Origin: VRUE01 sp963704505 | Lineage (GTDB): Bacteria; Actinomycetota; Thermoleophilia; Solirubrobacterales; 70-9 | NCBI GenBank assembly: GCA_963704505.1 | Contig: OY969912.1 | Location: 186,001 to 250,000, forward strand | DNA length: 64,000 bases | Reading direction: 5' to 3' | Part shown: in pieces, positions 54,088 through 62,694 of the stretch | Layout of the letters: each line of letters opens with the position of its first letter | Position numbering within the stretch: position 1 is the first letter of the stretch | The notes under the pieces: model-generated | Database searches by the model: none | What the model was told of the DNA's origin: nothing | The model's input: only the letters and a program-made list of their open reading frames with translations | Translations under genes and position numbers: made by a program

Positions 54088-55385
54088 GCGACCGGCGTGG
54101 GGCTCGGTTGGGCCAGGGGCAGGCGGACCCAGAAGGTGCTGCCCTCGGCCTCGACCGAGGTGGCGCCGATCTCGCCGCCCATCACGTCGACCATGCGGCG
54201 GGCGATCGCCAGGCCGAGGCCGAAGCCCTCGTGCTTGCGCGACTCCGTGCGTCGATAGAAGCGCTCGAAGATGCGCTCAATCTCAGCTACGGGTATTCCC
54301 GTTCCGGTGTCGATCACTTCCATCATTACCTCGCCCTTGCCGTCCTGGCGGCCGCGAACGGTAACGGTCCCGGGGGGTGGCGTGTGCTTGCAGGCATTGG
54401 TGAGCAGGCCGACGAGCACCTGGCGGAGCAGGGTCGGGTCGCCCTCGGCGGCGAGATCGGGGTCGACTTCGGAGAGCAGACGGATGCCGGTCGGCGGCTG
54501 AACTGCGTCGAGCGCGTCGCGCACGGCGGCGGGAACATCGACGACCTCGGTCTCGCCGGAGCCGACCGACTCGACCCGGGCGAGCGTGAGCAGGGCTCCG
54601 GTCAGGCGGTTCATCCGCTCGGCGTCCTCGGCGAGCCGGGCGAGGAAATGGTCCTGGGCCTGGGGATCGTCCTTGGCGCCGTCCTGGAGAACCTCGATCG
54701 CGCCGGAGATGCCGGCCAGCGGGTTGCGCAGCTCGTGGGCGGCGTTGGAGATGAAGTCGGCTTCGGCGAACTCGCGGCGCATCTCGTCGGTGCGGTCGCG
54801 GGCGACGGCGAGGACCGCGCGCTCGTCGGGCAGCGAGCGGGCCTGCATGGCGAAGGCGCGGTCGCCGATGCGGAGCGCCGGATGGGCCGAGAAGCCGACC
54901 TCGGCGGCGCGGCGCAGCTGCGGCAGCATCGCTTCCGGCGGCAGGCCGGCGGGGTCGAGGAGATCGGCGGCGGCGCTGTTGGAGAAGCGCATCGGCCCGT
55001 CGAAGTCGACGACCATGACGGCGTCGGTGAGGCCGTCGAAGATCGCCTCGAGCTTGTTGCGGTCGGCGGTGAGGACGCCGAAGCTCTCCTCCAGCGAGGC
55101 GCGCATCTTCTCGAGAGCGCGGGCGAGGTCGCCGATCTCGTCGCGGCCGCCGGTCTTCAGCGGGGCGTCGAATGAGCCGGCGGCCATCTTCGAGGCCGAA
55201 TCGGCAAGCCGCTGGACGCGCCCGGCGATCGCCGCGGCGATCAGGAAGCCGGCGATGACGCCGAGGCCGATCGCGGCGAGCACGGCGCGGGGGCTGTCGC
55301 CGAACAGATAGACGACGCCGGCGGTGATCACGCTGATCACGGCGAACGCCGTCGCCAGCCAGAGTCGCATGCCTATCCGCCTCAT
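54084..55385 (-). CDS. Sensor histidine kinase (HAMP-PAS-HisKA-HATPase)
   Basis: 433 residues. Two adjacent membrane helices near the N-terminus (LWLATAFAVISVITAGVVYL and AVLAAIGLGVIAGFLIAAAI) have almost no external loop. They are followed by a HAMP domain, a PAS-like domain (about residues 108-200), the H-box FISNAAHELRNPLAG with the phospho-acceptor His near residue 217, and an HATPase with NACKHT, VIDTGTGIP and GFGLGLAIA. The near-absence of an external domain suggests sensing in the membrane or by the PAS domain. Coupled to the response regulator by ATGA. Confidence 0.93.
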   Translation of the reverse strand: MRRIGMRLWLATAFAVISVITAGVVYLFGDSPRAVLAAIGLGVIAGFLIAAAIAGRVQRLADSASKMAAGSFDAPLKTGGRDEIGDLARALEKMRASLEESFGVLTADRNKLEAIFDGLTDAVMVVDFDGPMRFSNSAAADLLDPAGLPPEAMLPQLRRAAEVGFSAHPALRIGDRAFAMQARSLPDERAVLAVARDRTDEMRREFAEADFISNAAHELRNPLAGISGAIEVLQDGAKDDPQAQDHFLARLAEDAERMNRLTGALLTLARVESVGSGETEVVDVPAAVRDALDAVQPPTGIRLLSEVDPDLAAEGDPTLLRQVLVGLLTNACKHTPPPGTVTVRGRQDGKGEVMMEVIDTGTGIPVAEIERIFERFYRRTESRKHEGFGLGLAIARRMVDVMGGEIGATSVEAEGSTFWVRLPLAQPSPTPVA

Positions 55386-55438
55386 CAAGGCTTAGTAACA
55401 CATACGTGACCGCGGGCGGTCGTGGGACACTCTGGAGG

Positions 55439-56170
55439 ATGAATGGGACCCTGGTCTTCATACCCGCCTGGAACGAGGAGGACTCGGTCGTCGCCGTGAT
55501 CGGCGACGTCCGCGCCCACATCCCCGGGGCGGACATCCTGGTCGTCGACGACGGCTCGATCGACGCCACCGCGACGCGCTCCCGGGCGGCCGGCGTTCCG
55601 GTCGCCTCGCTGCCCTTCAACCAGGGCCTCGGGGCGGCGCTGCAGACCGGCTACCTCTACGCGCTGCGCGAGGGCTATGACTTCTGCGCCCACCTCGACT
55701 CCGATGGCCAGCACCCGGCCGAGGAGGTGGCACGTCTGCTGGCCGAGGTCGAGGCCGGAAACGCCGACCTGGTGATCGGCTCGCGCTACCACCGGCGGGC
55801 CGAGGCGGCGGAGGCAGACGACTACAGGCCGACCCTCTCGCGGCGGATCGGCACCAACGTCTTCCGCTTCTTCCTCACCCTCGCGACCCGGCAGCGCTTC
55901 ACCGACACGACCAGCGGCATGCGGGCGGCGAACCGGCGGGTGATGGCGCTCTTCAGCGAGCGCTATTCGCCCGACTTCGCCGAGATCGAGTCGCTGCAGC
56001 TCGCCGTGCGGCAGGGCCTGCGGGTCGAGGAGGTCCCGGTGCGGATGCTCGAGCGCGCCGACGGCAGCTCCTTCCTCACCCCGCTGCGCTCCGCCTTCTT
56101 CATCTTCAAGGGCGTGATCGTCCTTATCGTCGGCATGTTCCGGCCGCGCCAGGTCGAGGCCGGGCAGTGA
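55439..56170 (+). CDS. Glycosyltransferase family 2 (dolichyl-phosphate-mannose-synthase-like)
   Basis: 243 residues starting MNGTLVFIPAWNEEDSVVAV, the usual GT2 opening strand. It has ILVVDDGSIDAT (nucleotide-sugar binding), NQGLGAALQTGYLYA, the metal-binding Asp motif HLDSDGQHP, and GTNVFRFFLTLATRQRFTDT followed by SGMRA, as in the polyprenyl-phosphate sugar transferases. A weak hydrophobic patch near the end (AFFIFKGVIVLIVGMF) suggests membrane association. It overlaps the DUF2304 gene by 4 bases (GTGA), a common pairing in actinobacterial cell-envelope glycan loci. Confidence 0.9.
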   Translation: MNGTLVFIPAWNEEDSVVAVIGDVRAHIPGADILVVDDGSIDATATRSRAAGVPVASLPFNQGLGAALQTGYLYALREGYDFCAHLDSDGQHPAEEVARLLAEVEAGNADLVIGSRYHRRAEAAEADDYRPTLSRRIGTNVFRFFLTLATRQRFTDTTSGMRAANRRVMALFSERYSPDFAEIESLQLAVRQGLRVEEVPVRMLERADGSSFLTPLRSAFFIFKGVIVLIVGMFRPRQVEAGQ

Positions 56171-56628
56171 GCGGGGAGCGCGTCACCGCGGTGGTGATCG
56201 CCGCCCAACGCCAGGTCCACCTCACCGCCCAGACGCGAATCGTGGCGGCGATCCTGGCGATCGCCTTCATGGTCCTGATCCTCGAGCTGATCCGCCGCGA
56301 CAAGCTGCAGGAGCGCTACAGCGTGGTCTGGTTCGTCGCCGGCCTGGGGATGCTGATCGGCGCCGCCTTCCCCGGACTGCTGACCGTGGTCGCCGACGTC
56401 ATGGGCGTCCGCGACACGAACGTCGCGCTGTTCTCGATCGTGCTGCTGCTGCTGCTCGGCCTCGCCCTTCAATTCAGCGTGATCATGTCCCGGCAGGCCG
56501 CCCAGATAACCCGGCTGGCCCAGGAGCGCGCGATCGAAAAGGCGCGCCAGGACGACCCGGTCGACCAAAATGGTTCCGCCGGGCCGGCGGCCACCGCCGG
56601 GCCCGAGGCTCAGAGGTCGCGCTCGTAA
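56167..56628 (+). CDS. DUF2304 membrane protein
   Basis: 153 residues from a GTG overlapping the stop of the glycosyltransferase. Three membrane helices (IVAAILAIAFMVLILELI, VVWFVAGLGMLIGAAFPGLL, VALFSIVLLLLLGLALQF) with RRDKLQERYSVVW between the first two match the DUF2304 family, which is regularly adjacent to GT2 enzymes and probably recruits or stabilises them. The hydrophilic tail is charged and Ala/Pro-rich. It converges with the GNAT gene, overlapping its end. Confidence 0.88.
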   Translation: MSGERVTAVVIAAQRQVHLTAQTRIVAAILAIAFMVLILELIRRDKLQERYSVVWFVAGLGMLIGAAFPGLLTVVADVMGVRDTNVALFSIVLLLLLGLALQFSVIMSRQAAQITRLAQERAIEKARQDDPVDQNGSAGPAATAGPEAQRSRS

Positions 56629-57077
56629 TAGAGCATCCGGGGGCCGTCCGGGCCCCCTTCGAGGTTGGTGAAGCCGCTGCTCTCATAGAGGCCGCGGGCC
56701 TCGGCATCGGTCTCGCCGGTGTTCAGCTCGATGTGGGTGGCGCCGGCATCGCGGGCGGTCTCGATCGTCGCCTCGAGCAGGGCCCTGCCGATGCCCTGCC
56801 GACGAAAGCCGGGAACGACATAGAGCTCCTCGATCAACGCGTCGGGCTTGCCGGTGTAGTGGGAGCGCTTGAGGCGGAACTGACAGAAACCGTCGGGCCC
56901 CTCGCCGCTGAGCATGACGGTGATCTCGCCATCGGCGAGCAGCTCTCCGATGTGGCGGGTCAGGGCCTCGACCCCGGGCGAGTGTTCCTCGTATTCGCCA
57001 TTGAAGGCGTGCAGGAGCCGGGCGACGTCGGCGGCGTCGGCGGGCTCGGCTTTGCGGACCCGGACGGGGATCGGCAT
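56610..57077 (-). CDS. GNAT-family N-acetyltransferase
   Basis: 155 residues, the usual single GNAT domain. The acetyl-CoA pyrophosphate loop is VVPGFRRQGIGRALLEATIE (the R/Q-x-x-G-x-G/A pattern), preceded by ALIEELYV and followed by HIELNTGETDAEARGLYESS. The ATG at 57077 is one base from the stop of the polymerase delta' gene. It transfers an acetyl group to an unknown amine substrate. Confidence 0.88.
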   Translation of the reverse strand: MPIPVRVRKAEPADAADVARLLHAFNGEYEEHSPGVEALTRHIGELLADGEITVMLSGEGPDGFCQFRLKRSHYTGKPDALIEELYVVPGFRRQGIGRALLEATIETARDAGATHIELNTGETDAEARGLYESSGFTNLEGGPDGPRMLYYERDL

Positions 57078-57078
57078 C

Positions 57079-58191
57079 TCAGCCCACCAGGCGCTCGAGG
57101 CGGAACGAGAGGGCTTCGAGGGCGAGCTCCTCGGAGACGTTGAGCTCGAGCCGGCGGCGGGTGTCCTGGACCAGCTCGGCGGCCTTGCGGGCGTCCCCGG
57201 CCTCGATCCCCTCGGCCGCGGCGCGCAGGCGGTCGAGCCGGTCGCGGTTGAAGACGACCTCCTCCGCACCCTCGATGATCGCGGCCATGTCGCGGAACCA
57301 GGAGGCGCAGAGGGCCAGCCCGAGGTCGAGCATCTCCGTGCGCCGGCGCCGGCCGACGCGCTTGGCCTCATCGGTGATCTCCCGAGCGGAGCGTTTTATC
57401 CCGGCGTCCCGCTCCTCCTCGAGCGCCGCCCGGGCGACCGCCTCGGCGTCGGCGCCGACATCCTCGGCAGCCTTCAGCAGGCGGCGCCAGGGCGCCTTCG
57501 AGGAAGGGGTGGCGAGCTCGAGCGCCGCGGCCCGCAGCTTCCCCCCCGGCTCGGAGAGAAGAAACCGAGCCCGCTCCAAGTCCCCCGCCGCGAGCCGAGC
57601 CGCCGCCGCCACGGCCTCGGGCCGGTGGGGCGACTCCCCCGGCTCACCGTCGGAGTCCGGTCCGCCGGCGGCTTTTTCGAGGACGGCGAGTGGCAGCGGG
57701 GAGAAGTCGACCGGCTGGCAGCGGGAGGCGACGGTGTCGAGGAGCGCCTCGGGCTCGGAGCTGAGCAGGATCAGATGGGCGAAGCCGGGTGGCTCCTCGA
57801 GGGTCTTCAGCAGCGCGTTCTGGCTCTCGTCGCGCAGAACCTCGGCCGACTCGACGACGAAGACCCGGCGGCTGCCCTCGAAGGGGCGGTAGGAGGCGGC
57901 GCGGATCACCCGCTCGCGGACCGCCTCGACCATGTGCTGGGCGCCGGTCGGCGCCAACCAGACGAGGTCGGGGTGCGGCGAGGGATCGAGGAGCGCCCGG
58001 CGGCGGGCATCCTCCGCGTCGTCGGCCTCGGTGGCGAGGATCTCGGCCGCGAAGGCACGGGCGGCGGCGCGCTTGCCCGAGCCGCGCGGCCCGCGGAAGA
58101 GATACGCATGGGCGGGGCCCGAGGAGAGCGCCGCTCCCAGGGAGGCGCGCGCCCGAGGCTGGTGCTCGGTCGCCTCCTCGAGCACGGTCAT
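57079..58191 (-). CDS. holB: DNA polymerase III delta' subunit (clamp loader)
   Basis: About 370 residues from the ATG at 58191. It is an AAA+ clamp-loader subunit with the Walker A-like loop FRGPRGSGKRAAARAF, the sensor/SRC-type segment RVFVVESAEVLRDESQNALL, the box KTLEEPPGFAHLILLSSEPE and SRCQP. It works in the complex that loads the sliding clamp on DNA. The gene lies between thymidylate kinase and a GNAT, the common tmk-holB arrangement. A start at 58239 is possible, but a strong inverted repeat covers that stretch and the 58191 start fits the family better. Confidence 0.87.
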   Translation of the reverse strand: MTVLEEATEHQPRARASLGAALSSGPAHAYLFRGPRGSGKRAAARAFAAEILATEADDAEDARRRALLDPSPHPDLVWLAPTGAQHMVEAVRERVIRAASYRPFEGSRRVFVVESAEVLRDESQNALLKTLEEPPGFAHLILLSSEPEALLDTVASRCQPVDFSPLPLAVLEKAAGGPDSDGEPGESPHRPEAVAAAARLAAGDLERARFLLSEPGGKLRAAALELATPSSKAPWRRLLKAAEDVGADAEAVARAALEEERDAGIKRSAREITDEAKRVGRRRRTEMLDLGLALCASWFRDMAAIIEGAEEVVFNRDRLDRLRAAAEGIEAGDARKAAELVQDTRRRLELNVSEELALEALSFRLERLVG

Positions 58192-58200
58192 CGCCTTGAG

Positions 58201-58237
58201 GTCGCACTTGTTCCCGCATACCGGGAAGAAGTGCGAC
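58201..58237. repeat. 37-base imperfect palindrome between tmk and holB
   Basis: Bases 58201-58216 (GTCGCACTTGTTCCCG) and 58222-58237 are inverted repeats with 15 of 16 positions matching and a five-base loop. It lies in the gap between the tmk stop and the holB start and could attenuate or terminate transcription or be a small mobile palindrome. If holB started at 58239, the repeat would lie within its coding sequence. Confidence 0.6.
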
Positions 58238-58261
58238 ATGAAGCTTTGGGATGGCGGTGGC

Positions 58262-58852
58262 TCATGGGGTGCGGCCCCTGACGACCTCAAGGACGCGGCG
58301 GTGGACTTCATCGACCTCGCCGGTGGCATCGACCGAGGTGACCCGGTCGGAGGCGATCGTCGCGATCTCGCCGTAGGCCTCGGCCACCGCGCGCTGCAGC
58401 TCGACGCCCTCCGCCTCGAAGCGGTCCTCGCCCCCGGCGCGGCCGAGGCCGACCTCCGGGTCGATCTCGAGGAGCACCGTGAGGTCGGGCCAGAGGCCAT
58501 CGATCACCATGTCGGTCAGCGAGAGCACCTGGCTGGTGCCGAGCCCGCGGGCGCCACCTTGGTAGGCGACGCTGGAATCGGCGAAGCGATCGGCGACGAC
58601 GTCGCGGCCGTCCTCGAGCGCGGGCCTGATCACGCGGCTGACCAGGTCGGCGCGGGCGGCGGAGAAGAGCAGCAGCTCGGCGAAGGGGTCGATCTCCAGC
58701 GCCGGGTCGGCAAGCAGCTCGCGGATCCGCTCGGCGGCGTCGGTGCCGCCCGGCTCGCGGATCAGCAGCGTCTCAGGGCCCAGCGCCTGCGCGAGCAGCT
58801 TCGCCTGGGTGCTCTTGCCCGAGCCGTCGATGCCCTCGAGCGAGATGAACAC
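58262..58852 (-). CDS. tmk: Thymidylate kinase
   Basis: 196 residues from a GTG. The P-loop is FISLEGIDGSGKSTQAKLLA. The DR[FY]-type motif is VVADRFADSSVAYQGGARGL, with the substrate-binding Arg, and VLLEIDPEVGL follows. The enzyme phosphorylates dTMP to dTDP. It follows topA by 9 bases and precedes holB, so all three may form a DNA-synthesis operon. Confidence 0.93.
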   Translation of the reverse strand: MFISLEGIDGSGKSTQAKLLAQALGPETLLIREPGGTDAAERIRELLADPALEIDPFAELLLFSAARADLVSRVIRPALEDGRDVVADRFADSSVAYQGGARGLGTSQVLSLTDMVIDGLWPDLTVLLEIDPEVGLGRAGGEDRFEAEGVELQRAVAEAYGEIATIASDRVTSVDATGEVDEVHRRVLEVVRGRTP

Positions 58853-58861
58853 GGCGGCGCC

Positions 58862-61189
58862 TCAGGCTTTGGTCGCGGCTTTGGCGCGTTTGCGCCCCCG
58901 CGTGGCAGTGTCAGCTTTGGACGCTTTGACTTTCGCTTTTTTTGTCTTCGCGGGTTTCGCGTCCTCGTCGCCTTTGACAGGCGGCTTTTTGTCCATCGCC
59001 GCTTTCGCCGCTTTCGCCGCTTCGCGCTCGGCGCGGCGTTTCTTCATCTCCTGCATCGACTCGCAGTCGTCGTTGAGGCAGAGGTTCCAGGGACGGCCGC
59101 GGAACGGCTGGACTTTCAGCCGCGGCGTCTCGCCGCAGATCGAGCAGCGCTCTTCGAGCTTGAAGACGTCGCCGCGCTGGGGCAGCGGGAAGGTCTGGTC
59201 GCATGACTCAGGGTCGTCGAGGGTCCAGCCGCTGCAACCGACGAAGCGTTTGCCCGATTTTTTCGCGCGGATGATGCGAAGCATGTGGGGGGAGCCGTCG
59301 TCCTTCTTGCGGCCGGCTTCTTCGCAGACCTTGCAGGGACCGAGGATGCGGTCCTCGTCCATCCCTTTCCAGACGACTTTGGCGAGGTCCTCTTTGGTCT
59401 CGTCGATCTCCGACCAGGTCTTGTGGAGCAGGTCGCGGCTCTCGCCGACCACGTCGCCCTTGGTCATCTCGCCGGCGGCGATCCGGTCCATCTCGGCCTC
59501 GAGCTGGGCGGTCATCTCCGGCGTCGCCATTCCCGGCACGTACTTTTTGAAGGCTTCGAAGAGCGCGATCCCGGTCTCGGTAGGGATCGGCGGGTTGCTG
59601 TAGACGTAGCCGCGGTCGAAGAGCTTCTGGATGATGTCGGCGCGGGTCGCTTTGGTGCCGAGGTTGCGCTCCTCCATCAGCTCGATCAGTTTCGCCTGTG
59701 AGATGCGGCCCGGCGGCTGGGTCTCCTTGCCGACGATCCAGGGGTTCTCGCCAGGGGCGTCCTCGCCGGCGACGATGGGCTCGGCGAACTCCAGCTTCTG
59801 GCCCTCCTCGAGGGCGGGGATCTCGTCGTCGGAGGAGCGGGCGTAGGTGTAGATGCCGGCATAGCCCGGGTCGACGACGACCGAGCCGCGGACGAAGTAG
59901 CTCTCCGAGCCGGCCTCGATGTCGGCGCGGGTCGACTCGGTGATCATCGGCGGGCTGAAGGTGGCGAGGAAGCGGCGCACGACCAGTTCGTAGACGCGCT
60001 TCTTCGGGCCCTCGCCGAGAGCGCCGGGGTGGATCGCCTGGGTCGGGTAGATCGGCGGGTGGTCGGTCGTCTCTTTTTTGCCCCGGGTCGCCTTCAGGTC
60101 ACCGTCGAGCAGTCCGGCGGCAGCGGAGAACTCCTTGACCCGGACCAGGGACTGGACCAGCTCGCGGGTCGGCAGCGAGGTCGGGTAGACGGTGTTGTCG
60201 GTTCGCGGGTAGGAGATGAAGCCGTCCATGTAGAGGTCCTCGGCGATCCGCATGGCGCTGGCGGGGGTGATGCCGAGGCGGCTGGAGGCGTCGGTGCTGA
60301 AGGCGGTGGTGTTGTAGGGAGTCGGCGGCTTGCGCGTGTTCTTGCGGGCGGTGACCGCGGTCACCGTGCCGGGGCTCGAGGTGCCGGCCAGCGCCGCGTC
60401 GGCCTCGGATTTCTCCCAGAATTTGTCGACGCTGTGGTGGGCCTCGAAGCTGCCGTCGGGGTGCTGGAAATTGGCGAACAGTTCCCAGAACGGTTTGGCG
60501 ACGTGGGCACGACGCTCCATCTCTCGCTCGACGATCAGGCCCAGGCTCGGGCTCTGGACGCGGCCGACGGAGAGGAAGTTGGAGCCGAAGCGGCGGGTCG
60601 AGAGCGAGACCGCGCGGGTCAGCGTCGCGCCCCAGAGCAGGTCGATGTCCTGACGGGCGGCGCCGGCGTTGGCGAGCGGGTAGGAGAGCGTGTCGAGGTC
60701 GCCGAAGGCGCGCTCGATCTCCTCCTTGGTCAGCGCCGAGTAGCGGGCGCGGGGGATCGTCAGGGTCCCTTTTTCACTGTCCTCACGGGAGCCGAGCTCG
60801 GGGTTCGCCTCGAGCATCTCGTCGAGCGCCTCGAGGCCGATCAGCTCGCCCTCGCGGTCGAAGTCGGTCGCGATCACCAGCTCGTCGGCTTCCTTGGCGA
60901 CTTTCTTGATCGCTTTGACGACGTTTTTGTCGGTCGGCTCCTTGATCAACTCGGCGTCGATCAGGTCGTGCAGGTCGGTCTTCTGCCAGTTCGAGTAGCC
61001 CTCTGGAAAGGCCGGGCCGAGCACATGGCCCTTGAGGCCGATCGTCCGATGCTCGCTGCCGTCCGGGTCCGCCCACGTGTAGAAGGGGACTTTGAAGGTT
61101 TTGTCTTCGCTGGGCCCACCGGTGGGCGCACCGAGGATCTCGGCGATCTTCTTGGCGCTGTTGTTCTTCTCTGTGACGATTAGTCGCAT
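58862..61189 (-). CDS. topA: Type IA DNA topoisomerase I, archaeal-like, with basic tail
   Basis: 775 residues. The N-terminal Toprim domain (MRLIVTEKNNSAKKIAEILG; acidic motif IATDFDREGELIG) precedes the topoisomerase core with the active-site Tyr in FISYPRTDNTVYPTS. Zinc-ribbon segments follow (CKVCEEAG, CSGWTLDDPESC, CSICGETPRL), then a Lys/Ala-rich tail (KPAKTKKAKVKASKADTATR). The opening TEKNNSAKKIAEIL and the overall form resemble archaeal topoisomerase I rather than the E. coli or Mycobacterium type. It relaxes negative supercoils through an enzyme-DNA phosphotyrosine. The ATG at 61189 is used; an upstream ATG 10 codons away lacks support. Confidence 0.9.
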   Translation of the reverse strand: MRLIVTEKNNSAKKIAEILGAPTGGPSEDKTFKVPFYTWADPDGSEHRTIGLKGHVLGPAFPEGYSNWQKTDLHDLIDAELIKEPTDKNVVKAIKKVAKEADELVIATDFDREGELIGLEALDEMLEANPELGSREDSEKGTLTIPRARYSALTKEEIERAFGDLDTLSYPLANAGAARQDIDLLWGATLTRAVSLSTRRFGSNFLSVGRVQSPSLGLIVEREMERRAHVAKPFWELFANFQHPDGSFEAHHSVDKFWEKSEADAALAGTSSPGTVTAVTARKNTRKPPTPYNTTAFSTDASSRLGITPASAMRIAEDLYMDGFISYPRTDNTVYPTSLPTRELVQSLVRVKEFSAAAGLLDGDLKATRGKKETTDHPPIYPTQAIHPGALGEGPKKRVYELVVRRFLATFSPPMITESTRADIEAGSESYFVRGSVVVDPGYAGIYTYARSSDDEIPALEEGQKLEFAEPIVAGEDAPGENPWIVGKETQPPGRISQAKLIELMEERNLGTKATRADIIQKLFDRGYVYSNPPIPTETGIALFEAFKKYVPGMATPEMTAQLEAEMDRIAAGEMTKGDVVGESRDLLHKTWSEIDETKEDLAKVVWKGMDEDRILGPCKVCEEAGRKKDDGSPHMLRIIRAKKSGKRFVGCSGWTLDDPESCDQTFPLPQRGDVFKLEERCSICGETPRLKVQPFRGRPWNLCLNDDCESMQEMKKRRAEREAAKAAKAAMDKKPPVKGDEDAKPAKTKKAKVKASKADTATRGRKRAKAATKA

Positions 61190-61250
61190 CGGCGGGCGAG
61201 AGTAGCAGGGGCGCTCCACGACGCAAGGCGGAATCCGGGCCCCCGAAAAG

Positions 61251-61265
61251 CGAACCGTAGGTTCG
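61251..61265. promoter_or_regulatory. 15-base inverted repeat between topA and the epimerase gene
   Basis: CGAACC and GGTTCG flank GTA in the 110-base gap between the divergent genes. It could be an operator for either gene or a small hairpin. No promoter boxes are obvious. Confidence 0.4.
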
Positions 61266-61299
61266 GAAATCCGCGCGCCGCTCTAGGATCCACGGCGCA

Positions 61300-62232
61300 A
61301 TGAAGGCTTTGGTCACAGGCGGCGCCGGCTTCATCGGCTCGAACCTCGTCGACGCGCTGCTCGCCCGCGGCGACGAGGTGACGATCGTCGACGACCTCTC
61401 CACCGGCAGGCGCGAGAACCTCGACCAGGCGCTCGCCGCAGGCGCCGAGCTGATCGAGCTCGACATCCGCGAGGCGGGCGCGCTGCTCGAGGCGGTGCGC
61501 GCCGCGGGCCCCGACGTCGTCTTCCACCTCGCTGCCCAGATCGACGTGCGCAAGTCGGTTGCCGACCCCGCCTTCGACGCTTCCATCAACGTCGGCGGCA
61601 CCGCGAACCTGCTCGAGGCCGCGCGCGAGTCCGGCGTCGGCCGCGTCGTCTTCGTCTCGACCGGCGGCGCGATCTACGGCGAGGGCGAGAACCAGCAGCT
61701 GCCGCTCGGCGAGGACGCCCCGATCGCCCCCCTCTCTCCTTACGGCCTGAGCAAGTTCTGCGCCGAGGGCTACCTGGCCCTCTACGGCCGGCTCTTCGGC
61801 CTCTCCAGCATCGCCCTTCGACTCGGAAACGTCTATGGGCCGCGCCAGGACCCGCTCGGCGAGGCCGGGGTTATCGCGATCTTCTGCGGCCGCCTCAGGG
61901 AGGGAGGGCGCCCGACCGTGTTCGGCGACGGCCGCCAGACCCGCGACTACATATATGTGGGCGACGTGGTCGCCGCGGCGCTGGCCGCCGCCGCGTCCGA
62001 GGTCACCGGCCCGATCAACATCGGCACCGGGGTCGAGACCGACGTGCTCGAGCTGGCGAGCAGGCTCGGCGAGCTCGGCGAAGTCGCCGACTTCGAGCCC
62101 GAGCTGGCACCGGCCCGCCCCGGTGAGGTGCAGCGGATCACGATCGACCCGGCGCGCGCCTCCGATGAGCTCGGCTGGAAGGCCGAGACCGGCCTCGCCG
62201 ACGGGCTGCGCCGAACCCTCGACTCGCTCTAG
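61300..62232 (+). CDS. NAD-dependent sugar-nucleotide epimerase/dehydratase (GalE-like)
   Basis: 310 residues of extended short-chain dehydrogenase type. The NAD-binding Gly-rich loop is LVTGGAGFIGSNLVDALL, then VVFHLAAQIDVRKSV, the Ser of FVSTGGAIYGEG and the catalytic YxxxK in YGLSKFCAE. The C-terminal part has RLGNVYGPRQDP and RDYIYVGDV. The family includes UDP-glucose 4-epimerase and related NDP-sugar epimerases; the exact sugar is not decidable. Its stop overlaps the convergent cupin stop by 4 bases. Confidence 0.9.
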   Translation: MKALVTGGAGFIGSNLVDALLARGDEVTIVDDLSTGRRENLDQALAAGAELIELDIREAGALLEAVRAAGPDVVFHLAAQIDVRKSVADPAFDASINVGGTANLLEAARESGVGRVVFVSTGGAIYGEGENQQLPLGEDAPIAPLSPYGLSKFCAEGYLALYGRLFGLSSIALRLGNVYGPRQDPLGEAGVIAIFCGRLREGGRPTVFGDGRQTRDYIYVGDVVAAALAAAASEVTGPINIGTGVETDVLELASRLGELGEVADFEPELAPARPGEVQRITIDPARASDELGWKAETGLADGLRRTLDSL

Positions 62233-62672
62233 GCGACCGCGTCGCCCTGGTCGGCGAGCTCGGGCGGCAGCGCTTTCGGGCCGTCCGGATAGATCTGGCG
62301 AAGCAGCTCCTCGGTCATCTCGAGGGTGTTGGCGCCCTCCTGCGGGGCGCCGGCGACGAGCCAGAGCTGGTCGGCGTCGGTGTCGTTGAAGGCCTGCCGC
62401 GTGCTGTCCGGCTCGACCAGCAGTGAATCGAGGGGGCCGAGCGTGAGCAGCTCGTCGTCGACCCGGATCCGGCCCCGGCCCTCCAGCAGGACGTAGAGCT
62501 CCTGCTGGCGGATGTGACGGTGCCGGGTTGATGACTGGCCGGGCCTCAGGCGCCAGAGCCGGGCGCCGAGCTCGGTCGCCTCGAGCTGTTTCCCGAGGTC
62601 GGTGTTGTCGATCCCCATCTGGTTCGACGGGCGCCAGAAGGCTTCGGCGGCGGGCAGAAGACGGTAGGCCAC
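62229..62672 (-). CDS. Cupin-domain protein
   Basis: 147 residues from a GTG. One cupin barrel has the first-motif pattern RLRPGQSSTRHRHIRQQELY (HxH followed by Glu) and the second-motif region GPLDSLLVEPDSTRQAFND. The metal-binding residues of motif 1 are present, while motif 2 lacks the classic His. Function unknown; such proteins often bind small ligands or act as isomerases. It follows the aldo-keto reductase on the same strand by 22 bases. Confidence 0.8.
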   Translation of the reverse strand: MAYRLLPAAEAFWRPSNQMGIDNTDLGKQLEATELGARLWRLRPGQSSTRHRHIRQQELYVLLEGRGRIRVDDELLTLGPLDSLLVEPDSTRQAFNDTDADQLWLVAGAPQEGANTLEMTEELLRQIYPDGPKALPPELADQGDAVA

Positions 62673-62694
62673 CCCCCAACCCTACGAGAGCTGC

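Noticed and set aside
61949..61960. A CATATATG palindrome resembling the operator
   Set aside because: It lies inside the epimerase reading frame, encodes conserved residues (RDYIYVGD) and matches the operator poorly outside its centre.
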